Below are positions 36,087-45,885 of a stretch of 64,000 nucleotides of DNA, piece after piece. Position 1 is the stretch's first letter. Each line of letters starts with the position of its first letter. Below the pieces are notes generated by a model. It was given only the letters and a program-made list of their open reading frames with translations. It was not told where the DNA came from and did no database searches. A program made the translations under genes and the position numbers. The stretch comes from Bacteroidales bacterium UBA6267 (GTDB lineage: Bacteria; Bacteroidota; Bacteroidia; Bacteroidales; UBA1556), in the NCBI GenBank assembly GCA_002440745.1, contig DJVB01000050.1, positions 53,845 to 117,844 on the forward strand. Direction: 5' to 3'.

Positions 36087-38132
36087 CTATTTTCTTAGGA
36101 TTTTTTTCCACCACGCTTTATCCTCATATTTTGAACATGGAGATTTTATATTCTTGTCTTTCAGTTCAAATAAGCCATCTTCATTTAAAATGTATTCATA
36201 GCCTTTGAGGATTAAAATTTGATCACTCTCAGCCATTGCAGTGAAAACATAGTTGTAAATATCATCTTCCATGATATGTAATGAACCTCCTGTTTTATAT
36301 GCCAAATTTATGTATTGAGGATTTATTGGGCCTTCAATATTTGATAGAACAACTTTAATGGGAAGGTTTAAAAACTTCAATAAATCCATATCGCGAATAC
36401 ATGTTCTATTGTCGGCTAGAAGGACAAAATTATCTGTTTTCGTAAATTTATTTGCAGCAGCCATCAAAGCTTCAAGGTCATTATTTGCCGGCTCTCGACC
36501 TTTCATTGCGCGTTTAGAAACATAGTCGAAACGCTTTTCAATTTGGCGCAGGTTATTCGATTTTTGGTAATAAATCCCGCCGGTTTTTCCGGATTTTTTC
36601 TTTTTATCCGGGATTTTATTTCCATCATTAAAGAAAACAAAATAGTCGATTCCACTGGACTTCTGATGGACTTTATGCCAAAGCACAGCTTGAGCACTAT
36701 TCACACATGCCTCTTGAGTCCAGTCCATCACTACAATTAGATTTTGCCAAAGAGGATGCCTTTCGAGCACTTTATAAATAGTAGAGTCGGTAATACCGCC
36801 ATTTTTCACAATAAAAGCCAAACGAGGATCAGGAGTTAAAGGTTCGAGGGTCGTAAATTCCTCACAACTTTTATATTTAAGCTCATCTCTCTGATACTTC
36901 ATACCAAAAAGGTCTTCTTCGCCAAGCTTATAAGTCAGATTATCAATGGTTAACTCTTTATTCTTCACTAAAGAGGAAAGGTGCTTAATGTCCGACTCCA
37001 TGGTATGAATCGAGCCTCCGGTGTAATAGGCAAGGTTAACATATTGAGGATTGATACCGCCGGCAGCACCGCAAACAATCACATTCACTTTCACATCGAT
37101 ATTTGCTAATAATCGAAAATCGCGCATGCAGGAATTATTGTCTGCAATTATAATTAACTCGTCAAAATCCTCGAAGCGATTCATTCCTTTTATTAGCGCC
37201 TCCACATCATTTTCCGGAATATCGCCACCTTTGCCTCGTTTTCCCACAAGGTAAAAAGTGTTTACTAATCGTTCTAAATTTTTCGCCTGAGCAAAATAAA
37301 CACCACCGGTTTTTCCAATCTCTTTTCGTTCATCCGGGGTTTGGTCTCCATCGTTGAAAAAAACGAAATTCCTAATTCCTGACGTTTCAAAGTTTAAAGT
37401 ATGCCACAAAACTGCCTGAGCCCCGTATTGATACATCGACCCTGTCCAATCCATTACTACTAAAGCATTTTGCCAATTACGATTACGTTCAAAAACCTTA
37501 AACACAATAGAATCATTGCTCCCGCCCTGCGACCTTATAAAGTTTTTAACTTTGAGTTCATTCCTAATAAAATAACTTGAATCCTGCATTGGAGTTTCAT
37601 CAATCTCAGCATCGTCTTCGCGCAAATAATCCGAAATCTTAAAATAAGTAATTGAAATGCCATGAAACATATTCTTTGCCTCAGGCTCTGTAACAGGCTT
37701 AGTTTGAAGCACTAAATTCCACTCAAAATCGGCTGAGTTGAGGCTTGAATCTAATGCAATCAATTCACTAATTCGAGCAGCCAATAAATCGTAATAATTG
37801 GTTCTCCAGAATTCTTTATCGCGGGGATACTTAGTAAAAACAATGTCGATTTGGGTGATGACGATTTTTTCATCGTAAGGTTTCCATTTTTCTGGATTGA
37901 TAATCTTCGACTTTGTGTAACCATTTTCTAAAAGCACATTCTCAGGATGGCCAGTCTCTTCAAAAACAAACACCTCATTATAGTTAAATAACCTTTCAAA
38001 CTCTTTGGAATACTTTTGCGGGTTTTTCAGAATATCGTCACTGAACTTTTTTGTAGTTTGAGATTTCACAGAAAAATGCAACCCAAGTAAAGCTACTAAA
38101 AAACTATAAATAAATATTTTAGAGGTTGTCAT
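36087..38132 (-). CDS. Exported protein with two tandem von Willebrand A-like domains
   Basis: A 681-residue protein with a signal peptide (1-25) and two homologous halves. Residues about 206-385 and 447-630 align through ERxxxWQN, the hydrophobic strand VVMDWT, AQAVLWH, FVFFNDG, KTGG and NPQY-NLAY-TGGS-H-ME. The first half carries DWTGSM at 228-233, close to the MIDAS motif DxSxS; the second has DWTQEA at 470-475 and has lost it. Each half has a second acidic motif (ADNNSCMRD, ADNRTCIRD). No transmembrane helix follows, so it is periplasmic or surface-located. I do not know its function. It is divergent from an ECF sigma factor. Confidence 0.8.
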   Translation of the reverse strand: MTTSKIFIYSFLVALLGLHFSVKSQTTKKFSDDILKNPQKYSKEFERLFNYNEVFVFEETGHPENVLLENGYTKSKIINPEKWKPYDEKIVITQIDIVFTKYPRDKEFWRTNYYDLLAARISELIALDSSLNSADFEWNLVLQTKPVTEPEAKNMFHGISITYFKISDYLREDDAEIDETPMQDSSYFIRNELKVKNFIRSQGGSNDSIVFKVFERNRNWQNALVVMDWTGSMYQYGAQAVLWHTLNFETSGIRNFVFFNDGDQTPDERKEIGKTGGVYFAQAKNLERLVNTFYLVGKRGKGGDIPENDVEALIKGMNRFEDFDELIIIADNNSCMRDFRLLANIDVKVNVIVCGAAGGINPQYVNLAYYTGGSIHTMESDIKHLSSLVKNKELTIDNLTYKLGEEDLFGMKYQRDELKYKSCEEFTTLEPLTPDPRLAFIVKNGGITDSTIYKVLERHPLWQNLIVVMDWTQEACVNSAQAVLWHKVHQKSSGIDYFVFFNDGNKIPDKKKKSGKTGGIYYQKSNNLRQIEKRFDYVSKRAMKGREPANNDLEALMAAANKFTKTDNFVLLADNRTCIRDMDLLKFLNLPIKVVLSNIEGPINPQYINLAYKTGGSLHIMEDDIYNYVFTAMAESDQILILKGYEYILNEDGLFELKDKNIKSPCSKYEDKAWWKKILRK

Positions 38133-38339
38133 ATATAAAATTTCAAAAAATCAGATGCTATAAAAACTACAAATTACAGATTATAAAATTACCCTATTGA
38201 TTGGTTTTATATCTTCGCAAATAATTTTTTTATTAACGTAATAATTCACATTTAGTTGCAAAGAGGATTTGAGAAAATAAAGCTGAGAGTGAAAGTTTTT
38301 TATAATTTTAGGGTCTGACTGTGGCAATAAATCGGTTTC

Positions 38340-38921
38340 ATGGACGATACGAATTTAGTGGACTTATTAAGTAAAGGTGATGACCGCGCATTTCGGTGGC
38401 TAATCGACAACTACAAAAACAAAGTGGCTTCCACCTGCTATAGCTATACCGGAGATCGGGAAGCCGCATTAGACTTAGCTCAGGAGGTTTTTCTTGAAGT
38501 CTATCGCTCAATATCCAATTTTAGATCGGAGGCAAAATTAAGCACATGGATTTATAGAATTAGCGTGAATAAATCTCTAAACTGGGTTAGAGATCACAAA
38601 AAATTTCGTCAGAATAGAAGTATTCAAAGGTTTTATGATAACGATAAAAATCCTGAGATAGAAATTAAAAGCCAAGAAAAAAACAGTGGTTTAATTGCAT
38701 TAATGCGTGAGGATGATGACAAAGTAATTCAGGAAGCTTTAAACCAACTCCCTGACAATCAAAAATCTGCATTTATTTTAAACAAAATTGACGACTTGAG
38801 TTATAAAGAAGTAGCCGACATTATGGAGATATCCGTATCATCGGTTGAATCCCTGATTTTCAGAGCCAGAAAAAATTTACAAAATAGATTAAGTGATTAT
38901 TATAAGGCACAGAAAAGTTAA
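38340..38921 (+). CDS. ECF-family RNA polymerase sigma factor
   Basis: A 193-residue sigma factor. Region 2 is visible at about 10-80 (DREAALDLAQEVFLEVYR, FRSEAKLSTWIYRI) and region 4 at about 125-185 (LPDNQKSAFILNKID, then the helix-turn-helix YKEVADIMEISVSSVESLI). It differs clearly from the sigma factor at 29015. No anti-sigma gene follows: the next gene, tsaB, is convergent and shares the TTAA stop overlap. The divergent neighbour is the tandem vWA protein. Its regulon cannot be read from the window. Confidence 0.92.
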   Translation: MDDTNLVDLLSKGDDRAFRWLIDNYKNKVASTCYSYTGDREAALDLAQEVFLEVYRSISNFRSEAKLSTWIYRISVNKSLNWVRDHKKFRQNRSIQRFYDNDKNPEIEIKSQEKNSGLIALMREDDDKVIQEALNQLPDNQKSAFILNKIDDLSYKEVADIMEISVSSVESLIFRARKNLQNRLSDYYKAQKS

Positions 38922-39607
38922 TCCAAGCCTTTTACTTTCGAAATTTTTGCTTGAAACTCTTTGAGATAAAACGGTTCAAAATAAGCCGTATCCACAAATT
39001 TTGATTGTTGGAAATACTCAAAGGCAACTTTAGCCAAAGATGCTGCCGAAGGATAACCATCTGAGGTGAAAAAAGCATTTTTTGATAAAATTATATCCTT
39101 GCATTTTGCCGAACCGTTTCCGAAAAAAAGCAGTTTTTTGGAGGCCAATAAATCTATAAAACTTTCAGAATCAACAATTAACGGATGTTCATTTTGGAAT
39201 CTGTGGAAATTCCTATCAAAAGCAGCCGTATAAACCTCCATCCGTCCGGCATCTATCATAGGTATAAAAAAGTCTATATCTTCTTCCAATTTTGGAATTC
39301 CATAACACATGGATTCTAAAGTAGGGATAGCGATTAAAGGAATATCTAAAGAAAAACAAAGTCCTTTGGCTAAGGAAACGCCAATGCGCAATCCGGTATA
39401 AGAGCCGGGGCCACTACTTACTGCAACTGCATCCAAATCAGAAGCCTGCATCTGACTTTCATTCAAAATCTCTTGTATCATCAATGCAAGTTTTTGAGAA
39501 TGCACATTAGGCTGGTTTGTCTCTCTTAAACTCAACACAACTCCATCCTTACTAAGTGATGCAGAACAAATCTCCGTAGCAGATTCAATACTTAAAATAT
39601 AGGTCAC
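38918..39607 (-). CDS. tsaB: tRNA threonylcarbamoyladenosine biosynthesis protein TsaB
   Basis: Non-catalytic partner of TsaD in the complex that makes t6A37 in tRNAs reading ANN codons. The 229-residue ASKHA-fold protein has the N-terminal strand SIESATEICSASL and the signature SSGPGSYTGLRIGV. The start overlaps the stop of the deaminase gene upstream by 4 bases, showing translational coupling at the end of the M28-gpsA-S46-deaminase-tsaB run. tsaD and tsaE are elsewhere. Confidence 0.94.
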   Translation of the reverse strand: MTYILSIESATEICSASLSKDGVVLSLRETNQPNVHSQKLALMIQEILNESQMQASDLDAVAVSSGPGSYTGLRIGVSLAKGLCFSLDIPLIAIPTLESMCYGIPKLEEDIDFFIPMIDAGRMEVYTAAFDRNFHRFQNEHPLIVDSESFIDLLASKKLLFFGNGSAKCKDIILSKNAFFTSDGYPSAASLAKVAFEYFQQSKFVDTAYFEPFYLKEFQAKISKVKGLD

Positions 39608-40638
39608 GCTTTAAAACTTTTATGAAATTCTTCCACCTTACTAATCCACGCATCTTTTTCGGCTTGAGGCAAGAAAGAAGCCCGAAACGAATTGATTGCT
39701 AACAACTTAATATCTTCGAGGTTAAGATTAAGTGCTTTGGCGGTTTCTAAATAATTTTTATTTAAATATCCTCCAAAATAAGCCGGATCGTCTGAATTTA
39801 TAGTCACTAATAAACCTTTATCCATCATCGTTTTCACCGGATGAGTGGATAATTTTTGAATAACCTTCAGTTTTAGGTTCGACAAAGGGCAAAGTGTAAG
39901 AGGCATTTTTTCTTGTGCAAGTCTTTCTAACAAATCAGGATTATCCATCGACCTATTACCGTGGTCAATCCTATCCACTTTTAGAACATCCAAAGCGCCC
40001 TCCACATATTCCCAAGGACCTTCTTCGCCTGCATGAGCCATAAGCTTCAAGTTCATTTGCCGACATTTCTCAAAAACACGGGCGAACTTCTCCGGAGGAT
40101 TGCCACGTTCACTTGAATCGAGACCCACTCCGATAAACTTATTCATCCACGGTTTAGCGGTTTCCAAAATTTCAAAAGCTTCCCTTTCGCTCAAATGCCT
40201 TAAAAAAGACATGATTAAATAGCTGCTAATTCCAAAATCGGCACGAGCGTCATTCATTGCAGAACTTATTCCTGTAACTATTGTTTGAAAAGAAACTTCG
40301 CGCTGGGTATGAGTTTGAGGATCGAAAAATATCTCTGTATGGACAATATTCTCTGCAGCGGCTCGCTTTAAATATTGGTAGGTTAGATCATAAAAATCTT
40401 GAGTTTTTGTCAACACGGATGCGCCTTGATAATAAATATCCAAAAAATCTTGTAAATCACCGAACTTATATGCAGACCGTAATTCCCCAACAGTCGAAAA
40501 AGGAATGTCGATAGAATTACGTTTCGCTATCTCAAACATTAGCTCCGGCTCGAAACTCCCTTCGATATGAATATGAAGCTCAGCTTTTGGAATTTGGTTT
40601 ATATAGCTTAAGAGCTGAAATTCGGATAATTTTTCCAT
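39604..40638 (-). CDS. Adenine deaminase of the adenosine-deaminase fold (Aah1-like)
   Basis: Zinc-dependent purine deaminase of 344 residues. Metal ligands are in HIHIEG near the start, HAGEEGP in the middle and SDDPAYFGGY near the end, with the catalytic Glu in HAGEEG. The signatures SSERGNPPEKF, HAGEEGP and SDDPAYFGGY are those of the adenine deaminase branch (Aah1, PA0148 type) rather than true adenosine deaminase, so adenine to hypoxanthine is the likelier reaction; annotation pipelines would say adenosine deaminase. The frame opens at 40707, but I use the Met at 40638 (MEKLSEFQLLSYINQIPKAE), which gives normal length. Confidence 0.85.
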   Translation of the reverse strand: MEKLSEFQLLSYINQIPKAELHIHIEGSFEPELMFEIAKRNSIDIPFSTVGELRSAYKFGDLQDFLDIYYQGASVLTKTQDFYDLTYQYLKRAAAENIVHTEIFFDPQTHTQREVSFQTIVTGISSAMNDARADFGISSYLIMSFLRHLSEREAFEILETAKPWMNKFIGVGLDSSERGNPPEKFARVFEKCRQMNLKLMAHAGEEGPWEYVEGALDVLKVDRIDHGNRSMDNPDLLERLAQEKMPLTLCPLSNLKLKVIQKLSTHPVKTMMDKGLLVTINSDDPAYFGGYLNKNYLETAKALNLNLEDIKLLAINSFRASFLPQAEKDAWISKVEEFHKSFKA

Positions 40639-40713
40639 AAGATTTCTGATCTTTAAATATAAAAAGGTATGATTCAAATCAAACGAAGAGAACCATACCT
40701 TTTGCATGTAAAA

Positions 40714-42933
40714 CTACTTAACTATGGTCATCTCCTCCACAAGGTGTTTGGCTCCGCCAAGCTTGTCGATTATGAATAAGACATAGCGAATATCCACATT
40801 AATGGTTCGTTGGACTTTATTTTCAAAGAAAATATCGCCGCTCATCGCTTCCCAGTTGCCATCAAATGCAATTCCTATGAGCTGTCCATCGCCGTTAATA
40901 ACTGGACTTCCTGAGTTACCTCCGGTAATATCGTTTGTTGTAAGGAAACAGACAGGCATTGTGCCGTCAGCGGCAGCATATTGGCCATAATCTTTATTCA
41001 TGTATAACTCTTTGAGTTTATCAGGAACCACGAATTCTTCATTTGAAGGATCTTCTTTTTCCATCACACCGTCCAAGGTAGTTACGTAATCATAGTGCAT
41101 GGCATCACCAGGGTAATAATCGAGCACTTCGCCGTAAGTCATTCTTAAAGTGGAGTTTGCATTTGGGTAAAATTTCTTTCCGGTTTCCATTTTACGAACA
41201 CCATCTACAAAAAGCCTCATTCCTTTACTAATATTTCCTTCAGCTTCATCAAGCTGACCGTACATTGCGCGAATGCTGTTAATCATGGCATAAGCCATCT
41301 GAAAACCCATATCTTTATCAAAGGCTTTTAATGAAGGTTTTGCCAAGAATGCTCTTAATCTTGTTGAATCAACAAAAGCAGATTGTGCAAAAATAGCATT
41401 TGCATAAGCCTGAATATCACCTTTATACTTCTTGTTGAGAATGTCAATCAAGTAGGTTTTATTATCTTTTTTATCAGTAATGTAAGCTTGATATTCCCGA
41501 GGCACATTCTTGAAATACATTCCCATCAACTCAGTGAAAAGATGCTTGTCGGTTTCAAAATCGTAATCTTTGAAATGGGTTGGCATTCCTGCAAGAAACG
41601 ATTCCACTTCACCTTTAATAACATCATCATACTTTGTCCGATCATCACCTTTCTTAGTTGACTGAGTTTTTAAAATCATATAGGTCTGGTAAGTTCCAAA
41701 AGCGTAATAAATAAACTCAGGACCCTGAAAAACAGCTTCTTGCAAATATTGCATTGGAATAGTAAAAGGAGCGGTTTTAGCATAGCCATCTTCAATTAGT
41801 TTCAAGGCTTCACCATATTTGTCTTGACGTTCCTTGCTTGAATTGACCCATCTGTCGAAACGCTGCTCGATATCCAATTTCTTATCATAAACTTTAAGTC
41901 TTTTCAAACCTCTGGATTGTCCGATAAAATATTTCCAATAATTGGCAGTTTGAGCATATTTCGCAGCATATTTAATACGAATTGCAGGGTCGGAATTCAT
42001 GTGTTGCTTCATCACTTTAAGCTTGGCATCGCGAATTTCGACAATGGTAGGAGCTTTGCGGTCTAACAAATCTTTTACGCCATAGGAAGTCAAATAACGG
42101 TCAGTTGTTCCCGGATAACCCCAAATCATGGCATAATCACCTTTTTTAACACCTTTCAACGAAACGGGAAGAAAATGCTTAGGATTCAGTGGAATATTTT
42201 CTTTGGAATAGGTAGCATTTTCGCCAGAAGGAGAAGTATAAATTCTAAACATCGAGAAGTCACCGGTATGACGCGGCCACATCCAGTTATCGGTATCGCC
42301 ACCATATTTACCAATAGATGATGGAGGAGCTCCAACTAAACGAACATCGCTATATTGATGATATACAAACATATAGTATTCGTTTCCATTGAAAAAAGGT
42401 TTAATATCCACCCGATATTTTCCATTTTCACTTTTTTCTTCTTTTAGCTTTTGAATTACTTTGGAAACAGCTTTATATCTGTCATCTTCACTCATTCCAT
42501 CAGTTACATCACTAAGCACTTGAGACGTAACATCATCCATGTAGTTAAGAATATAAACTGTTAAATCTTTGACCGGCAATTCATCTTCATAAGTTTTTGC
42601 CCAAAAACCATCTGTCAAATAATCATGTTCGATGGTAGAGTGTTCTTGAATTGTTCCATAACCGCAGTGATGGTTGGTTAGATATAAACCTTTACCGCTC
42701 ACTAATTCTCCGGTACAGAAAAAACCCATCGAAACGATAGCATCTTTCATGCTGGAGTTGTTGATTGAATAGAGCTCCTCAGCGGTAAGATGAAGCCCTT
42801 TGTTTTTCATGTCTGTATAATTCAGACGTTCCACTAACATCGGCAACCACATGCCTTCGTCAGGTGGAGTGTTTGCTTTAACTCCTTGTCCAACAAGGAT
42901 AAACAGAAGCAGACTTAAGAAGAAATTTCTCAT
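40714..42933 (-). CDS. S46-family dipeptidyl-peptidase (DPP7-like)
   Basis: Exported serine exopeptidase releasing dipeptides, 739 residues with a signal peptide (1-20). The chymotrypsin-like domain is split: catalytic His in LTNHHCGYG, Asp in GGDTDNWMWPRHTGDF and Ser in TGGNSGSP. The residue 18 after the catalytic Ser, which in Porphyromonas DPP11 is the Arg selecting acidic P1 residues, is Gly here (in AFDGNWEAM). That points to the DPP7 type, which prefers hydrophobic P1. Dipeptides would feed amino-acid catabolism. It lies 22 bases behind gpsA in the same direction. Confidence 0.93.
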   Translation of the reverse strand: MRNFFLSLLLFILVGQGVKANTPPDEGMWLPMLVERLNYTDMKNKGLHLTAEELYSINNSSMKDAIVSMGFFCTGELVSGKGLYLTNHHCGYGTIQEHSTIEHDYLTDGFWAKTYEDELPVKDLTVYILNYMDDVTSQVLSDVTDGMSEDDRYKAVSKVIQKLKEEKSENGKYRVDIKPFFNGNEYYMFVYHQYSDVRLVGAPPSSIGKYGGDTDNWMWPRHTGDFSMFRIYTSPSGENATYSKENIPLNPKHFLPVSLKGVKKGDYAMIWGYPGTTDRYLTSYGVKDLLDRKAPTIVEIRDAKLKVMKQHMNSDPAIRIKYAAKYAQTANYWKYFIGQSRGLKRLKVYDKKLDIEQRFDRWVNSSKERQDKYGEALKLIEDGYAKTAPFTIPMQYLQEAVFQGPEFIYYAFGTYQTYMILKTQSTKKGDDRTKYDDVIKGEVESFLAGMPTHFKDYDFETDKHLFTELMGMYFKNVPREYQAYITDKKDNKTYLIDILNKKYKGDIQAYANAIFAQSAFVDSTRLRAFLAKPSLKAFDKDMGFQMAYAMINSIRAMYGQLDEAEGNISKGMRLFVDGVRKMETGKKFYPNANSTLRMTYGEVLDYYPGDAMHYDYVTTLDGVMEKEDPSNEEFVVPDKLKELYMNKDYGQYAAADGTMPVCFLTTNDITGGNSGSPVINGDGQLIGIAFDGNWEAMSGDIFFENKVQRTINVDIRYVLFIIDKLGGAKHLVEEMTIVK

Positions 42934-42955
42934 AACATAAATAATTAAGTTGGTA

Positions 42956-43960
42956 TTAGTTTAATTTTTCCGTGAGTATTTTCAATTCGACTACAGGGCT
43001 AACATTCTCATAAAGAATATTATAGACTGCGTCGGCTATAGGTAACTTAACATTGTACTGGCTTTTAATCTCCATCAAACATTTTGAGGCATAATAGCCT
43101 TCAGCAATCATACGCATTTCGGCCATGGTTGCTTTAACAGAATAACCCTGTCCGATATATGTACCGAATAAACGGTTTCTTGAAAATTTAGAATAAGCCG
43201 TAACTAACAAATCGCCAAAATATTCAGATGAAACAATCTTTCTGGAATGCGGAAACACCTCTTTCAAGAATTTCCGAATTTCCTTCATGCTATTGACGAT
43301 TAACACCGCCTGAAAGTTATCACCATACCCCAAACCAATTGCAATTCCATTTGCAAGTGCATAGATATTTTTAAGCATCGCACTATATTCCGTACCGGCA
43401 ATGTCGTTGCTGGTTTTGGTTTTCATATAATATGTCTGGAGCTTGGAGGCAAAATGAATAGCCTTTTTTCGTTGTAAAAAAGCAATAGTAAGGTAGGAAA
43501 GTTTTTGCATGGCTACCTCCTCAGCATGGCAGGGGCCTGCAATAATTCCTATATTTTCAAAAGGAACTTCGTATTTATCTTTAAAATAACGCGCCACAAT
43601 TTGGTTATACTGCGGGACGATACCTTTAATTGCGCTCACCAAAGTTTTATCCCGAAAATGCTCGGAAGTTAGTTGAGCTTGCTCTAAAGTTTCATTCAAA
43701 AAAGCGGACGGAATCGCAAAAACCAAGATGTCATATTTTTTTACAACATACTGTAAATCAGTCGATAATTCAATTTTCGTTGAATCTATTTCAACATAAG
43801 TTAAATACTTGGGGTTTCGATTGTGAGTTTTTATAAAATCTAAACTCTCACGACTATTCACCCACCAACCTATTTGCTTTTCATTATGCTGAAGCAACTT
43901 AACGAGAGCTGTTCCCCAACTTCCCGCTCCAATTACCGCTATTTTTGGTTCGGATTTCAT
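42956..43960 (-). CDS. gpsA: Glycerol-3-phosphate dehydrogenase [NAD(P)+]
   Basis: Reduces dihydroxyacetone phosphate to glycerol-3-phosphate for phospholipid synthesis. The 334-residue protein begins with the Rossmann motif VIGAGSWGTALVKLL. The substrate segment SAIKGI, the loop GPCHAEEVA (usually GPSHAEE; here Cys replaces Ser) and LKNIYALANGIAIGLGYGDN with the catalytic Lys are all present. It is cytoplasmic and starts 5 bases after the M28 peptidase gene stop, in the same run. Confidence 0.93.
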   Translation of the reverse strand: MKSEPKIAVIGAGSWGTALVKLLQHNEKQIGWWVNSRESLDFIKTHNRNPKYLTYVEIDSTKIELSTDLQYVVKKYDILVFAIPSAFLNETLEQAQLTSEHFRDKTLVSAIKGIVPQYNQIVARYFKDKYEVPFENIGIIAGPCHAEEVAMQKLSYLTIAFLQRKKAIHFASKLQTYYMKTKTSNDIAGTEYSAMLKNIYALANGIAIGLGYGDNFQAVLIVNSMKEIRKFLKEVFPHSRKIVSSEYFGDLLVTAYSKFSRNRLFGTYIGQGYSVKATMAEMRMIAEGYYASKCLMEIKSQYNVKLPIADAVYNILYENVSPVVELKILTEKLN

Positions 43961-43965
43961 ATTTT

Positions 43966-45645
43966 TTAGAAGGTAACTGATAGAGTTAATAGTTCGCCAT
44001 CACGCTTGACCTTTAAGGAATAAGTCTCACCTTTCTTACATTTTTTCAGAATATCCATATAATCGTAGATATCTTTAACCTCTTGATTATCAATTTCCAC
44101 AATCAAATCCTTTACTTTCAAACCTGCCTTTTGGCCAGGTTTCCCATCCGAAACCATATTGACTAAGACGCCTCCTTGTTCGCTATAATCAGGCATAATT
44201 CCCAAACTTGGGCCGTCTTTCATTCTTCTACCGGATTCTTTACCGCCTTGAGTTGCTTTCCAATTTAAGGTTTCAAAAGAATTTAAAGTATCCACTAAAG
44301 CCTCCGTGAAGCTCAGAATATGAATCATGCCCTGGTAGTTTATCAACTGTTCATCATCTGATGGACGGTGATAATCGGAATGTATGCCGGAAAAGAAGAA
44401 AAGCACAGGAATGCTATCCAAGTAGAACGGCATGTGATCGCTACCACCCACACCGGAGGGCGATTTTTTTATTTCCATTGCAGAGTTCTTGTAAAAAGTA
44501 AGAAGGCTATCCCATTCCGCAGCGGTGCCGGTGCCGATTAAAGTTAAAACCGGATTCACTGAATCTAATCGTCCAATCATATCAAAATTGAGATAGCATA
44601 AGGCAGACTTTTTCAAAGAATCAGCAAGCTGCTCTACAAAATAATTTGAACCATAAAGCCCTTTTTCTTCAGCAGAAAAACCAACGAAGAGGAAGTTATG
44701 GTTCATCTTTTTATCTTTTAGATGATAGGCCATTTCGATAACGCCGGCAACTCCACTGGCATTATCATCCGCGCCATTGTGAATGTCGCGACCGATAAAT
44801 AGAGAAGTTTCGCCACCCATTCCAAGATGATCGTAGTGAGCACCGATGATAATGGTTTTTTCAGCCTGATTATCAATAAATCCGGCCACATTATAACCAA
44901 TTTTATCCATTTTTTTAACCGAAACATTTATCGAAACTGAAGAATCAGGATTTGCTAAAATTGCGTCATAAAGACGCTTTTTAATGGTAATGACCGGTAT
45001 TGAAGTACGACCTTTAAGATTGGAAATCATTTTACGCGGATCCGTAAAGCTACTATCATTATTGACTAAAAAAACAGCCTGCGCCCCAAAACGTGAAGCT
45101 AATTCGATGCGTTTATCCAAGTCGGCTGACTCGCCATATTTCTCATAATTTTCATTTCCACCGGGAACGGACATCTCCAATAAAAATATTTTTCCGGCTA
45201 AAACGCCATGATTTGGATAGTCGTTATGTGGCGGCTCCTGCGACATAATGCCAAAGCCAACATTTAAAACCTGCCCTAAAACCTCAGCATTCTTTGAATT
45301 GCTTAACGGCAAAAAGTCTTCGCCTGAAGTGAAAGACTCTCCGGCTAACTTCACATAAGATTCCGAAAAGTCAGCGCCATCTTTAAAAGGAAATTGCTGA
45401 GTGAAACTACCATTAAAAAAAGGTTTGAGTCCAATGTTTTCAAACTCACTCACAATATAATCCCTTGCCATAATTTCTGCATCGGTTCCGGCTTCACGAC
45501 CCATGAGGGAATCGCTTGCTAAAACTGAAATATGATTTTTTAACCGTTCTTCCTTGGTAAGGCTAAGTTTTGGATTGCAGGATTCAAAAAGAAGGGTCGC
45601 TAATATAAAAATTGCGACTACTATCGAAGTTATTCTAATCATCAT
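43966..45645 (-). CDS. M28-family zinc peptidase with PA and PDZ domains
   Basis: Envelope aminopeptidase of 559 residues. The N-terminus is a signal sequence ending LLFESC, so it may be a lipoprotein. A PA-type insert (about 130-215) precedes the M28 domain (about 240-450). The co-catalytic zinc ligands are His in GAHYDHLG, Asp in NGADDNASGV, Glu pair in SAEEKGLYG, Asp in NFDMIGR and His in HSDYHRPSDD. A PDZ domain fills about 470-559 (GVLVNMVSDGKPGQKAGL). It is the first gene of a minus-strand run leading to tsaB. Confidence 0.92.
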   Translation of the reverse strand: MMIRITSIVVAIFILATLLFESCNPKLSLTKEERLKNHISVLASDSLMGREAGTDAEIMARDYIVSEFENIGLKPFFNGSFTQQFPFKDGADFSESYVKLAGESFTSGEDFLPLSNSKNAEVLGQVLNVGFGIMSQEPPHNDYPNHGVLAGKIFLLEMSVPGGNENYEKYGESADLDKRIELASRFGAQAVFLVNNDSSFTDPRKMISNLKGRTSIPVITIKKRLYDAILANPDSSVSINVSVKKMDKIGYNVAGFIDNQAEKTIIIGAHYDHLGMGGETSLFIGRDIHNGADDNASGVAGVIEMAYHLKDKKMNHNFLFVGFSAEEKGLYGSNYFVEQLADSLKKSALCYLNFDMIGRLDSVNPVLTLIGTGTAAEWDSLLTFYKNSAMEIKKSPSGVGGSDHMPFYLDSIPVLFFFSGIHSDYHRPSDDEQLINYQGMIHILSFTEALVDTLNSFETLNWKATQGGKESGRRMKDGPSLGIMPDYSEQGGVLVNMVSDGKPGQKAGLKVKDLIVEIDNQEVKDIYDYMDILKKCKKGETYSLKVKRDGELLTLSVTF

Positions 45646-45751
45646 TTTAAACTTTGAGATTTGATTTCAAGAAAAAATGCTACGTAAGCAGCTGTTTATT
45701 AGCAAATTGTTGACGAATGAACTATATAAAAGAAATCATAAAACGAATGTG

Positions 45752-45759
45752 CAAAGGTA
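45752..45759 (-). promoter_or_regulatory. Promoter -7 element of the M28-gpsA run
   Basis: TACCTTTG on the minus strand fits TAnnTTTG. It would give a leader of about 100 bases before the ATG at 45645. No -33 TTG at ideal spacing. Confidence 0.4.
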
Positions 45760-45885
45760 TGAAAGAATCCCAATCAATCCATCATATTAATTTAAAGTTA
45801 TCTAAATTAAAGAAGTAGATACGCCACACTAATAAATAGAGGTTTACATGTCAATTATTGAAAAATGTTAAAAAATACATATTAT

